From: Streptomyces pactum
GTDB taxonomy: Bacteria > Actinomycetota > Actinomycetes > Streptomycetales > Streptomycetaceae
Direction: 5' to 3'
Assembly (NCBI RefSeq): GCF_002005225.1
Contig: NZ_CP019724.1
Span: 186,001-250,000 of the forward strand
DNA: 64,000 nt
The notes beneath the pieces were generated by a model, which saw only the letters and a list, made by a program, of their open reading frames with translations, ran no database searches and had not been told where the DNA came from. Below, in pieces: positions 1-7,414 of the stretch (positions within the stretch are counted from its first letter, which is position 1; every line of letters starts with the position of its first letter). Both the position numbers and the translations under genes were made by a program.

Positions 1-130
1 TGCGCAGGTAGCCGCCGAGCAGGGCGTCGTGTTCCGCCGCCGTCCCGTCGGTCGAGGCGGCGATCCGCAGGACCTCGGCGGGGACTTCGGGCAGGCAAGG
101 CTCGGGGGAGAACTGCTCGGTGGTGGTCAT
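1..130 (-). CDS. Hypothetical protein, N-terminal fragment (truncated by window edge)
   Basis: Only the first 43 codons lie in the window, beginning with an ATG whose last bases overlap the TGA of the PhyH gene (ATGA). The visible part begins MTTTEQFSPEPC and continues with a weakly helical, acidic stretch. I do not recognise it. The ATGA overlap indicates translational coupling, so it is probably the last visible gene of the small-peptide / FGE-like / PhyH operon. Confidence 0.55.
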   Translation of the reverse strand, partial: MTTTEQFSPEPCLPEVPAEVLRIAASTDGTAAEHDALLGGYLR

Positions 131-906
131 CGCGTGCCGGCCTCCGCTCCGGTGATCATTTTGGCGAAGTCCTCGCCCGCCCGGTGGCTGTACTCCGTGC
201 CCGCCGAGGGCTTCTCGCCCGCGGAGTAGTACACGTACAGCGTCGCCCGGCTGGTGTCGTCCAGCACCGGCCCGGAATGGTGGAGGATGTTGTAGGTGTG
301 GCAGATGACGTCGCCCGCCTCGGCTTCGAGGGGAAGTCCCACGGCCTCCAGCCGCCGCGGCGGATACCGGTGGGATCCGGGCACGAGGACCAGGCAGCCG
401 TTGCGGATGGTGGCGGAGTCCAGGTAGATGCCCACGTTCACCAGCGGGGTCACCGGGAGATCGTGCGGGAAGTCGAGGTGCCAGTCCAGCGCGCTGTACG
501 AGCTTCGCCTGCCGCGTTTCATCTGCCACACGGCTCCGTCGATGGCGTCCTCGAACCGCCATGTCGGCCGTCCCAGCAGGCCGGGGCCGAGCGCGTCCAG
601 GTGCCGTCGCTCGATGAGTTCTCGGGTGTTCGCGCAGTGCAGGGTGAAATAGGGCAGCCGGTGCAGGGTCGCCCGGCCGTCCTCGTCGTACGACGGTTTG
701 ATCACCCGGTCGCGGTGCTCGGCCGGTACTTTCCCCTCGAGGGTGTCGCGTTCCAGGCGTTCGGCATCGCGTTGGATGACCTCCACGTCCTGTGCGTCGA
801 ACACGCCGCGGTAGATCACGAATCCGTACTGCTCGTAGAAGGCGCGTTGGTCCGCCGTCACCGTGCCGTCGTACCGAAACCGCGGGATGCGCTGCGGCGG
901 GCTCAC
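127..906 (-). CDS. Phytanoyl-CoA dioxygenase (PhyH)-family Fe(II)/2-oxoglutarate oxygenase
   Basis: The protein of about 259 aa carries the double-stranded beta-helix signature of PhyH-type non-haem iron oxygenases: WHLDF gives the HxD pair, HHSGP the distal histidine, and SRATLYVYY the 2-oxoglutarate-binding Arg. The family hydroxylates, halogenates or desaturates unactivated carbons using 2-oxoglutarate and O2. The GTG start overlaps the TGA of the upstream FGE-like gene (GTGA), so the two are translated together. The substrate is unknown. From the operon it could be the 29-residue peptide encoded at 2411-2500 or an intermediate of the neighbouring glycosylated polyketide. Family assignment is firm; role is inference. 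Confidence 0.85.
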   Translation of the reverse strand: MSPPQRIPRFRYDGTVTADQRAFYEQYGFVIYRGVFDAQDVEVIQRDAERLERDTLEGKVPAEHRDRVIKPSYDEDGRATLHRLPYFTLHCANTRELIERRHLDALGPGLLGRPTWRFEDAIDGAVWQMKRGRRSSYSALDWHLDFPHDLPVTPLVNVGIYLDSATIRNGCLVLVPGSHRYPPRRLEAVGLPLEAEAGDVICHTYNILHHSGPVLDDTSRATLYVYYSAGEKPSAGTEYSHRAGEDFAKMITGAEAGTR

Positions 907-2312
907 CGGATCACTCCTCGGAATCCGATCTCGTTGTGCCGGTCCGTGAAGAGGTCCTTGCCGCGGAAGTACGTCGTGACCTGCTCCCGCATGGAGGTCC
1001 ACGCGCCGCCCCGGATGACCACCGAGGTCTCCTCGGCCGTCGCCCATTCGGTGCGGGGCCTGCCGGAGATCATCGGTTTCATCCGGTCGCGGGTGAAGAA
1101 GTTGGTGTCCGTCCATTCCCAGCAGTTCCCGACCAGGTCCGCGACCCCGTAGCCGCTGACGTTCTTGGGGTGGGAGCCGACCGGGACGGTGGTGACCTCG
1201 GGGCTCTTCTCGTCGAAGGTGCTCAGGGCGTCGCGCCACTGCTCCAGGTTCTGCACCGCTGCGTAGGACGCGCCGAACCAGCGCAGGGCGTCCGGGTCGA
1301 AGTCGTCGCCCCACGGATAGCGGGCTCCGCTGTCGCCGCGTGCGGCCTTCTCCCACTCCAGCTCGGTCGGCAGCCGCTTTCCGAGGTGTGCGAGGTAGGC
1401 GTAGGCGTCGAACCAGTCGACGCCGGTCGCGGGGTGGTCGGGGCCGAACCGGGTGTCGCCGGCGATCCCGCGGCGGTGGTCCTTGCCCTCGGGCTCGTCG
1501 GGGTGGCAGAGCGCGTGCTCGGCGGCCAGCGGGCCCTGCGCCCACTGGTCGTACTGCCGGTTGGTCACCGGGTAGCGGTCGATGAGGAAGTCGGGCAGGT
1601 GGCGGGTCTGCCTGGGGACCGCGTCGTCCACGTCGTACAGCGGATGGACGACGTCGTCCATGCCGATTCCGACGACGAAGTCCGACGCCGGGATGAGCAC
1701 CATGCCGTCGGGGGCGGGGCGTGGCAGGTGGTGCGGGTCGTAGTCCCAGTGTTCGTCCAGTGCGGTGCCCGGCGGCAACTGCCCGGTGCGGGCGTGCTCC
1801 CGCTCGAGCCCCAGCCGGGCCGCCCGGTCCTCGGCCCCCAGTATCCGGTCCATCGCCTTGGCCACGACGGCGGCGCCGATGCCCACCGGTTTGGTGCTGC
1901 GCAACAGGCCGGCCTCGGCCGGTCCGGTGATGTGCACCAGCTCCTCGTAGGCCTCGCCGACGCGGTGCCGGCCGGCGATCCGCGCGGCGGAGAACACGAT
2001 GAAGTCCTCGTCGTCGCCGAGCAGCCAGACCAGGAACTCCCGCGCCGCGGGATGGGTGGCCAGGAACGGCTCGACACCCTCGAGCACCGACAGGCGGACA
2101 TCCGCACGCGGGTGGGTCGCCGCCAGCGCGCAGAGTTCTTCGACGACCCTGGGATGCCGGAGTCCCGCGATCGTCTCACGCAGTTCCGCGCGTTCCGCCT
2201 CGGTCAGCGGATCGCGCGATTTCTGCCATGGCTCGTGGGCCAGGAAACGGTCCACCAGCCCGTCCAAGGTTTTCCGTTCGACGGCAAAAAGCTCGTAACT
2301 CCATCGGTGCAC
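903..2312 (-). CDS. HEAT-like repeat protein with C-terminal FGE/SUMF1-like domain
   Basis: The 469-aa protein has a helical N-terminal half (about residues 1-200, HEAT-like helices such as HPRADVRLSVLEGVEPF) and a C-terminal formylglycine-generating-enzyme-type fold: MVLIPASDFVVG, IDRYPVTNRQY, RLPTELEWEKAARG, YPWGDDFD, LVGNCWEWT and VIRGGAWTS. The two copper-binding cysteines of true FGE, which follow RGGSW, are missing: here RGGAW is followed by TSMREQVTTYFRGKD. It is therefore not a canonical sulfatase-activating enzyme; the fold is also used by EgtB/OvoA-type iron enzymes. I chose the GTG at 2312 because GAGG lies 10 bases upstream; the open frame extends further but through the hairpin at 2362-2395. 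It probably acts with the PhyH oxygenase. Confidence 0.8.
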   Translation of the reverse strand: MHRWSYELFAVERKTLDGLVDRFLAHEPWQKSRDPLTEAERAELRETIAGLRHPRVVEELCALAATHPRADVRLSVLEGVEPFLATHPAAREFLVWLLGDDEDFIVFSAARIAGRHRVGEAYEELVHITGPAEAGLLRSTKPVGIGAAVVAKAMDRILGAEDRAARLGLEREHARTGQLPPGTALDEHWDYDPHHLPRPAPDGMVLIPASDFVVGIGMDDVVHPLYDVDDAVPRQTRHLPDFLIDRYPVTNRQYDQWAQGPLAAEHALCHPDEPEGKDHRRGIAGDTRFGPDHPATGVDWFDAYAYLAHLGKRLPTELEWEKAARGDSGARYPWGDDFDPDALRWFGASYAAVQNLEQWRDALSTFDEKSPEVTTVPVGSHPKNVSGYGVADLVGNCWEWTDTNFFTRDRMKPMISGRPRTEWATAEETSVVIRGGAWTSMREQVTTYFRGKDLFTDRHNEIGFRGVIR

Positions 2313-2361
2313 TGGTCCCACCTCGATTGCCAGGGTCAGAGATTTCCGAGGTCCGAAAGCC

Positions 2362-2395
2362 AGTCTGTGGAGGGTCGTACGACCCTCCACAGACT
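2362..2395. terminator. Perfect 34-bp palindrome between peptide gene and FGE-like gene
   Basis: Two 17-bp arms (left arm AGTCTGTGGAGGGTCGT) meet without a spacer; an RNA hairpin would close on a small GTAC-centred loop. There is no T tract. It lies 16 bases past the stop of the small peptide and about 50 bases before the FGE-like start. That is where RiPP operons often carry a partial terminator that makes precursor mRNA exceed enzyme mRNA. An operator role is also possible. Confidence 0.7.
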
Positions 2396-2410
2396 CAGAG
2401 ATCGACCTGA

Positions 2411-2500
2411 TCAGGCCGCCCACTTGAAGTGCGTACCGGCCGGGCGGACACCGCCCTTGCGCTGCGAACGCAGAGCATTCCACTGACGAAGCGTCTTCAT
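2411..2500 (-). CDS. 29-residue basic peptide, candidate RiPP precursor
   Basis: A short ORF starts at an ATG preceded by AAGGAGGTG at ideal distance, one of the strongest ribosome-binding sites in the window. It encodes 29 residues starting MKTLRQWNALRSQ, with an RKGG motif at 14-17 and ending THFKWAA. It is strongly basic (four Arg, three Lys) with two Trp, one His and no Cys or acidic residue. It heads a minus-strand operon with a hairpin, an FGE-like protein, a PhyH oxygenase and an unknown gene. A precursor peptide whose GG may mark leader cleavage is the most interesting reading; a regulatory leader peptide is the main alternative. I know no characterised homologue. Confidence 0.6.
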   Translation of the reverse strand: MKTLRQWNALRSQRKGGVRPAGTHFKWAA

Positions 2501-2613
2501 CTGTTTCACCTCCTTCGGCTGTATCGGCAACCGAGTACGCCGACGGTCCCGTTGAGTACTCGGCTCTGTCAAGTTCACGAGTTTTCCGTGTTGCCGACCG
2601 TGCCGGCCCGTTT

Positions 2614-2642
2614 GTTCAACCGCGGCGTTTCAGCGGTTGAAC
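2614..2642. promoter_or_regulatory. Inverted repeat in divergent promoter region
   Basis: GTTCAACCGC at 2614-2623 is repeated in inverted form (GCGGTTGAAC) at 2633-2642 with a 9-base spacer. It lies between the divergent peptide operon (start 2500) and the glycosyltransferase (start 2706). Each arm also contains a TTGAAC box that could serve as a -35 element on its strand. It is a good candidate operator controlling both directions. Confidence 0.5.
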
Positions 2643-2705
2643 GGCGGGTTCAGATGGCACTTTCCTGGGTGCATTCCACCTCCCACGTTCCAAAAGGAGT
2701 ACGTC

Positions 2706-4025
2706 GTGCGAGTTCTCGTCGTGCCGTTTCCCTGGAAGACTCATCTGTACAACCTGGTGCCGCTGGCGTGGTCGCTGCGGACGGCCGGGCACGAGGTGCG
2801 GGTGGCCGGCTGGCCCGACCTGCTGGACGCCGTCGCCGGGGCGGGGCTGACGGGCCTGGGCGTCGGGCCCGGCGAGACACCGACGGTCCGCAGGCAGCGC
2901 GACCGGCGTCAGACGTCGGACCGTGCCGCCGCCGCGAGAAGGGCCCCGCGGCAGGGGCTGGAGCCGCTGTTCGACCTACGGCCCGACCGTGCGCGGCTGA
3001 GCTGGGAGCAGGCCTGCGGGGTCTTCGACGACCTGGTGCTGCCGCAGGCACGGCGGTCCAACGACCCGATGATGGAGGACCTGGTCGCCGTCGCCCGCGC
3101 CTGGCGGCCGGACCTGGTGCTCTGGGGCGCGAAGGCGTTCGCGGGCGCGGTGGCCGCCGCCGCGGTGGGCGCGGCCCACGCCCGGGTGCTGTACTCCGTC
3201 GACGTCTACACGCGCCTGCGGGAGGACTTCCTGCACGCCAAAGCCCGGCAGCCGCCGCATCGGCGCGCCGACGCCATGCGCGACTGGCTGGCGGGCTGGG
3301 CCGCGAGGTACGGCGTGGAGTTCTGCGAGGACCTGGTCAACGGGCAGTTCACCATCGCCCCGTTCCCCGAGGCGTTCCGGCCCGACGCGCGGCCGACGAC
3401 GCTTCCCGTGCAGTTCGTCCCCTACAACGGCCCGGCCGTCGTGCCCGGATGGCTCGCCGGACCGCCGCGGGTGCCGCGGGTCCTGATGACCTTCGGCGAC
3501 GTCGCCGACGACGGGCCGGTACGGCTGCCGCTGCCCCTCGAGCGGGTCCGGGAGATCCTGGGCTCGGTGGCCGGCCTGGAGATGGAGCTGGTCCTGGCCC
3601 TGCCGCCGGACGCGCGGCGGGCCCTGGGCGAGGTGCCGGGCAACACCCGCCTGGTGGAGTCCGTTCCGCTGTCCGAGGTGCTGCCGACCTGCTCGGCCGT
3701 GGTGCACCACGGCGGCACCTGGTCGTTCGGGTGCGCTCTGCGCCACGGCGTTCCCCAGTTGCTGATCGGCCGGGCGTTCGACGCTCCGCTGAAGTCCGGC
3801 TGCCTCGACCGTGCGGGCGCGGGGATGGCCATGACACCCGCCCAGGCGGACGGGCCCGCGGTCCGTGCCGCACTGGTCCGTCTGCTCGGGGACGCGGCCC
3901 TGCGCGCGAACGCCCGGCGCCTGGGCGAGGAGGTGCTGGCCATGCCCGCGCCCAACGACCTGGCGCACACGCTGCGGGAGGTGGTCGCCGCCCACCGGGG
4001 CGGTGCGGCACTCGCCCCGCGCTGA
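2706..4025 (+). CDS. Glycosyltransferase, macrolide/angucycline type (GT1, GT-B fold)
   Basis: The 439-aa protein starts with VRVLVVPFPWKTHLYNLVPL, the N-terminal acceptor-domain signature of antibiotic GT1 enzymes, and has the nucleotide-sugar-binding C-terminal motif AVVHHGGTWSFGCALRHGVP with the conserved HHGG. These enzymes transfer TDP-deoxysugars to aglycones in the cytoplasm. The GTG start follows AAAAGGAGT; the upstream in-frame ATG has no ribosome-binding site. With the 4,6- and 2,3-dehydratases at 6.4-8.8 kb it implies that the final product carries a 2,6-dideoxysugar. Which hydroxyl or carbon is glycosylated cannot be told. Confidence 0.9.
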   Translation: MRVLVVPFPWKTHLYNLVPLAWSLRTAGHEVRVAGWPDLLDAVAGAGLTGLGVGPGETPTVRRQRDRRQTSDRAAAARRAPRQGLEPLFDLRPDRARLSWEQACGVFDDLVLPQARRSNDPMMEDLVAVARAWRPDLVLWGAKAFAGAVAAAAVGAAHARVLYSVDVYTRLREDFLHAKARQPPHRRADAMRDWLAGWAARYGVEFCEDLVNGQFTIAPFPEAFRPDARPTTLPVQFVPYNGPAVVPGWLAGPPRVPRVLMTFGDVADDGPVRLPLPLERVREILGSVAGLEMELVLALPPDARRALGEVPGNTRLVESVPLSEVLPTCSAVVHHGGTWSFGCALRHGVPQLLIGRAFDAPLKSGCLDRAGAGMAMTPAQADGPAVRAALVRLLGDAALRANARRLGEEVLAMPAPNDLAHTLREVVAAHRGGAALAPR

Positions 4026-4038
4026 GTTGGCCGTCCGG

Positions 4039-4079
4039 CCGGACGGGCCCCGCACGACGCTCGTGCGGGGCCCGTCCGG
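4039..4079. terminator. Bidirectional terminator hairpin
   Basis: Perfect 19-bp arms (4039-4057 and 4061-4079) with a 3-base loop lie between the convergent glycosyltransferase and hydrolase genes. Confidence 0.85.
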
Positions 4080-4086
4080 TGACGGA

Positions 4087-5634
4087 TCAGGACGCCGGGA
4101 CCGGGTCCGGTGACGCCTTGCAGGTGGCGTCGGCCCCCCGCCGGGAGGCCGGACGGGTGCCGTCCCTGAGGAAGTCGCCGACGTACTCGTTGAGGCAGAC
4201 GTTGTTGTTCGCCGACAGCGCGGCGCCGACGTTGTGACCGCCCCTCTCCAGGACCAGCCGGGAGTTCGGGAACAGCCTGTGCGTCTCGGCGGCGCCGGCC
4301 ACACCGTGCGCGGTGTCGAACTGGGGCTGCACCAGCAGGACGTCCACCGTGCGGTCGCCGACCTCGAGCGGCTCGCTCCTGGCGGGCTCCGGCCAGAAGG
4401 CGCACGGCGCGTTGTACCAGGCGTTGGTCCAGGTCAAGAACCGGTTGCCGGCGTCGTACTGGCGGGTGTGGTCGCGGTGCCACCGGCTCCAGTCGCGCGG
4501 CCAGGGGCCGTCGAGGCAGTTGACCGCGTTGGTCATCGCGTGCCGGTTCTGGTGCGGGAAGCCCGGCGGTGAGTAGCCGGCCCGCAGCGACGCCGGGTCC
4601 TTGCGCACCACCCAGTCGGAGAGCATCTGCGCGCGGGAGAGCCAGGTCCAGCTCCGGTAGACGACCGGTTCGAAGACGTCGGCCCACTCGGAGGGGCCGA
4701 TCCTGCCGTCGACGGGCGCCGTGCGGAGCGCGTCCTGTCCCTCGTAGTAGTTCGCCTCGACCTCGGCCGCGGTGGTGCCCAGGTGGTAGACGTCGTCGTA
4801 CCGGGCGACCCAGGCGAAGAAGATCTCGGCGTTGCGCTGGGACGTCACGTTCTTGCGGAGGCTGTCGCGGTACCCCACGCCGCTGGGACGCACCACGCTG
4901 TCCAGGACCATGCGCTGCACCCGGTGCGGGAACATCGAGGCGTAGACCGAGCCGAGGTAGGTGCCCCAGTCGGTGCCGAAGTAGGTGATCTTCTGCTGGC
5001 CGAGCGCGGCGCGCATCCGGTCCAGGTCGCGCGCCGCCTCCTGGGTGCTCAGGTGCCTGAGCACGTCGCCGTACTTGTCGCCGCAGCTCTCGGCGTACGC
5101 GCGGGCCCGCTGCGTCCACTCCCGCTCGGCGGCGGGCGTGGGCGGCACCGGGTCCGGCTGGGCGTGCCCGGGGTCGAGGTAGTCGCTGTCGCAGACGACG
5201 GCCGGCTCGCTGGCGCCCACGCCGCGCGGGTCGAAGCCGATCCAGTCGTAGGCGTCGCCGACGTCCTTCGCCAGCCCGGTCGTGCCCTGGGCGTAGCGGG
5301 TGGGCAGGTCGCGGCCGATGCCGCCGGGCCACTGGCCGCGGTTGAGCACGACGACGCCCTGGTACTCGCTGTCGGGGACGGTGTGCTTGGCCCGGGTCAG
5401 CGCCAGGCTGATCTTCCTGCCGTCGGGTTCGTCGTAGTCGAGCGGCACCTGTAGCGAGCCGCACTCCAGGCCCTCGAGCATGTCGCCGAGGACCGGGTCG
5501 CCGCCCGGACACGGTATCCAGTCGACGCTGCCGGCGGCCGGCGCCGCCGCCTCCTCCGCCGCCGTGACCGGGACGACGGCCGAGCCCAGCAGACCGACCG
5601 CCATCGCTGTTGTGACCAACGCAAGCCTTCTCAC
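4087..5634 (-). CDS. Exported alpha/beta hydrolase (tripeptidyl-aminopeptidase family) with Asp replacing the nucleophilic Ser
   Basis: The 515-aa protein has a Sec-type signal (RR, hydrophobic core LVTTAMAVGLLGSAVVPVTA, about residues 1-26). Its body is typical of the Streptomyces tripeptidyl aminopeptidase / proline iminopeptidase family: VVLNRGQWPGG, WIGFDPRGVGAS, a C-terminal LVQPQFDTAHGVAGA (acid) and ERGGHNVG (His). The nucleophile elbow reads YFGTDWGTYLGS, where the family has GxSxG; the serine is Asp. Asp nucleophiles are known in epoxide hydrolases and dehalogenases of the same fold. It may therefore act on an epoxide or ester of the secreted product, or be a non-peptidase binding protein. 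The GTG start has GGAGGGG upstream. Confidence 0.8.
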   Translation of the reverse strand: MRRLALVTTAMAVGLLGSAVVPVTAAEEAAAPAAGSVDWIPCPGGDPVLGDMLEGLECGSLQVPLDYDEPDGRKISLALTRAKHTVPDSEYQGVVVLNRGQWPGGIGRDLPTRYAQGTTGLAKDVGDAYDWIGFDPRGVGASEPAVVCDSDYLDPGHAQPDPVPPTPAAEREWTQRARAYAESCGDKYGDVLRHLSTQEAARDLDRMRAALGQQKITYFGTDWGTYLGSVYASMFPHRVQRMVLDSVVRPSGVGYRDSLRKNVTSQRNAEIFFAWVARYDDVYHLGTTAAEVEANYYEGQDALRTAPVDGRIGPSEWADVFEPVVYRSWTWLSRAQMLSDWVVRKDPASLRAGYSPPGFPHQNRHAMTNAVNCLDGPWPRDWSRWHRDHTRQYDAGNRFLTWTNAWYNAPCAFWPEPARSEPLEVGDRTVDVLLVQPQFDTAHGVAGAAETHRLFPNSRLVLERGGHNVGAALSANNNVCLNEYVGDFLRDGTRPASRRGADATCKASPDPVPAS

Positions 5635-5798
5635 GTGATTCCCCTCCTGAATTCAGCGCGCTGGCAGCGTGGCATCGCCCTGTCGGCTTTTGCTCGAGGA
5701 CGTCTGGAAACCCGCTCGAGGCGGCATGCGTGAAGATGCGTCGGCTTCGCGGATTTCCCTAGCATGTAGCGACGCAATTCCAACCCCCGGGAGTGAGA

Positions 5799-6146
5799 AT
5801 GGCTGACTCGGCCATTAAGGGAATCAAGACCGTGCTGCATCCCGTGGCGGACGTGGCAGCGGCCAAGAAGCTGTACGCCGTCCTGTTCGGCATCGAGCCG
5901 CAGACCGACTCGGAGTACTACGTCGGTTTCGACGTCGCGGGGCAGCACGTCGGGCTGGTGCCGGCGGGGGCGCAGGACTCGCAGGTCGCCTACTGGCACG
6001 TGGCGGACATCGAGGCGAAGCTCGCCGAGGTGACCGCCGCGGGCGCCACGGTGCGCGACCCCGCCAAGGACGTCGGCGGCGGTCGTCGCGTGGCCACCGT
6101 CACCGACCTGGACGGCAACGTTCTGGGGCTGCTGCAGGACGGCTGA
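5799..6146 (+). CDS. VOC (glyoxalase/bleomycin-resistance fold) protein
   Basis: The 115-aa single-module protein has the betaalphabetabetabeta pattern of the vicinal-oxygen-chelate superfamily (GIKTVLHPVADVAAAKKLY, YYVGFDVAGQHVGLVP, VTDLDGNVLGLLQDG). Members act as dioxygenases, isomerases or drug-sequestering resistance proteins. The ATG at 5799 is preceded by GGGAG; a GTG two codons earlier is less likely. It lies alone between the hydrolase and sugar genes. A role in self-resistance or in tailoring is possible; nothing in the sequence decides. Confidence 0.8.
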   Translation: MADSAIKGIKTVLHPVADVAAAKKLYAVLFGIEPQTDSEYYVGFDVAGQHVGLVPAGAQDSQVAYWHVADIEAKLAEVTAAGATVRDPAKDVGGGRRVATVTDLDGNVLGLLQDG

Positions 6147-6163
6147 CGACGACGCCCCCCGGC

Positions 6164-6217
6164 CGGCCGCCCTCGAAGGCCTTCGAGTCCGTCTCGAGAC
6201 GCCTTCGAGGGCGGCCG
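6164..6217. terminator. Terminator hairpin after VOC gene
   Basis: A 17-bp arm at 6164-6180 is perfectly inverted at 6201-6217, with a 20-base loop that holds further complementary bases. Confidence 0.75.
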
Positions 6218-6265
6218 TTCAGCCTCACCGGACAGGGGGCGGGCGAGGGCGTCGCCTCCCCGGGG

Positions 6266-6300
6266 ACGCCGAGAGCCCGCCGCGGGCGGGCTCTCGGCGT
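6266..6300. terminator. Second hairpin upstream of sugar genes
   Basis: ACGCCGAGAGCCCGCC and its inverted copy face each other over 35 bases. With the hairpin at 6164-6217 it isolates the sugar operon from upstream transcription. Confidence 0.7.
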
Positions 6301-6395
6301 CCGCGCCCGCCGCCCGCGCCGTCCGGCACCCCGCCCGCATCGGCCGGCAGGACCGCGGAACACCGTCCGTCTGTTCACCGGAAAGGGAGAAGGTC

Positions 6396-6437
6396 ATGCT
6401 TCGAGCGTGGAATTCCGACTGCGATGTGGTCTCATGA
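6396..6437 (+). CDS. 13-codon upstream ORF overlapping the 4,6-dehydratase start
   Basis: An ATG preceded by GGGAGAAGG opens the peptide MLRAWNSDCDVVS, whose TGA overlaps the ATG of the 4,6-dehydratase (ATGA at 6434-6437). The dehydratase ATG itself has no ribosome-binding site of its own. The arrangement suggests that ribosomes load at the leader and reinitiate on the enzyme gene. Alternatively the GTG at 6407, in frame with the enzyme, is the start. Confidence 0.45.
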   Translation: MLRAWNSDCDVVS

Positions 6438-7414
6438 GAATCCTCGTCACCGGCGGTGCCGGATTCATCGGTTCGCACTACGTACGGACGATGCTCGACG
6501 GTGGTTTTCCGGATTTCGAGGACGCGCACGTCACGGTCCTGGACGAACTGACCTACGCGGGAAACCGTGACAACCTCCCCGCCACGCACCCGCGGCTGAC
6601 CTTCGTGCGCGGGAGCATCCTCGACCGCGACCTGCTGCCTGCCGTGCTCGACGGTCAGGACGCGGTGGTGCACTTCGCGGCCGAGAGCCATGTCGACCGT
6701 TCGATCGCCGGCGGCGCGGTCTTCGTGCGCACCAACGTGGAGGGGACCCAGGCGCTGCTCGAGGCCTGCCTGGCGGCCGGTGTCGAGCGCGTGGTGCACA
6801 TCTCGACGGACGAGGTGTACGGCTCCATCGAGGAGGGGGTGTGGACCGAGGAGTCCCCCCTGCTTCCCAACTCGCCCTACGCCGCGTCCAAGGCGGCCTC
6901 CGACCTGGTGGCCCTGGCGTACGTGCGCACGCACCGGCTGAACCTCTCGGTCACCCGCTGCTCGAACAACTACGGCCCCTACCAGCACCCGGAGAAGTTC
7001 ATCCCGCTCGCCGTCACCAACCTGCTCGAGGGACGCCCCGTTCCGGTCTACGGGGACGGCGGGCAGGTCCGCGAGTGGCTGCACGTGGACGACCACTGCC
7101 GGGCGGTGCACCGGGTGCTGACCGGGGGCAGGGCGGGCGAGGTCTACAACATCGGTGCCGGCACGGCGGTGGCGAACCTCACGCTGGCCCACCGGATCGC
7201 CGAACTGTGCGGAGCGGAGCCGGACATGGTCCGGCACGTCACCGACCGCAAGGGCCACGACCGGCGCTACGCCCTGGACCAGGGCAAGATCGAGCGGTCG
7301 CTCGGCCACCGGCCGCTGACCGCGTTCGGCACGGGGCTGGCCGAGACCGTGGCGTGGTACCGGGACAACCCCCGGTGGTGGAAGCCGGTCAAGGAGAGCG
7401 GTGGCCGGCCGTGA
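6434..7414 (+). CDS. dTDP-glucose 4,6-dehydratase
   Basis: The 326-aa short-chain dehydrogenase (extended) has the NAD-binding MRILVTGGAGFIGSHYVR, HFAAESHVDRS, ISTDEVYGSI, the YxxxK pair in SPYAASKAASD, and RCSNNYGPYQHPEKFIPL, all hallmarks of RmlB-type enzymes. It converts dTDP-glucose to dTDP-4-keto-6-deoxyglucose, the entry step to all 6-deoxysugars. It overlaps the 2,3-dehydratase by GTGA. No glucose-1-phosphate thymidylyltransferase is present in the window, so dTDP-glucose must come from primary metabolism or from genes outside it. Confidence 0.95.
   Translation: MRILVTGGAGFIGSHYVRTMLDGGFPDFEDAHVTVLDELTYAGNRDNLPATHPRLTFVRGSILDRDLLPAVLDGQDAVVHFAAESHVDRSIAGGAVFVRTNVEGTQALLEACLAAGVERVVHISTDEVYGSIEEGVWTEESPLLPNSPYAASKAASDLVALAYVRTHRLNLSVTRCSNNYGPYQHPEKFIPLAVTNLLEGRPVPVYGDGGQVREWLHVDDHCRAVHRVLTGGRAGEVYNIGAGTAVANLTLAHRIAELCGAEPDMVRHVTDRKGHDRRYALDQGKIERSLGHRPLTAFGTGLAETVAWYRDNPRWWKPVKESGGRP

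Noticed and set aside
127..1545. A 472-aa protein reading through the PhyH gene
   Set aside because: The N-terminal 200 residues are Arg/Pro-rich antisense-like shadow of the FGE-like gene; the real start is the GTG at 906.
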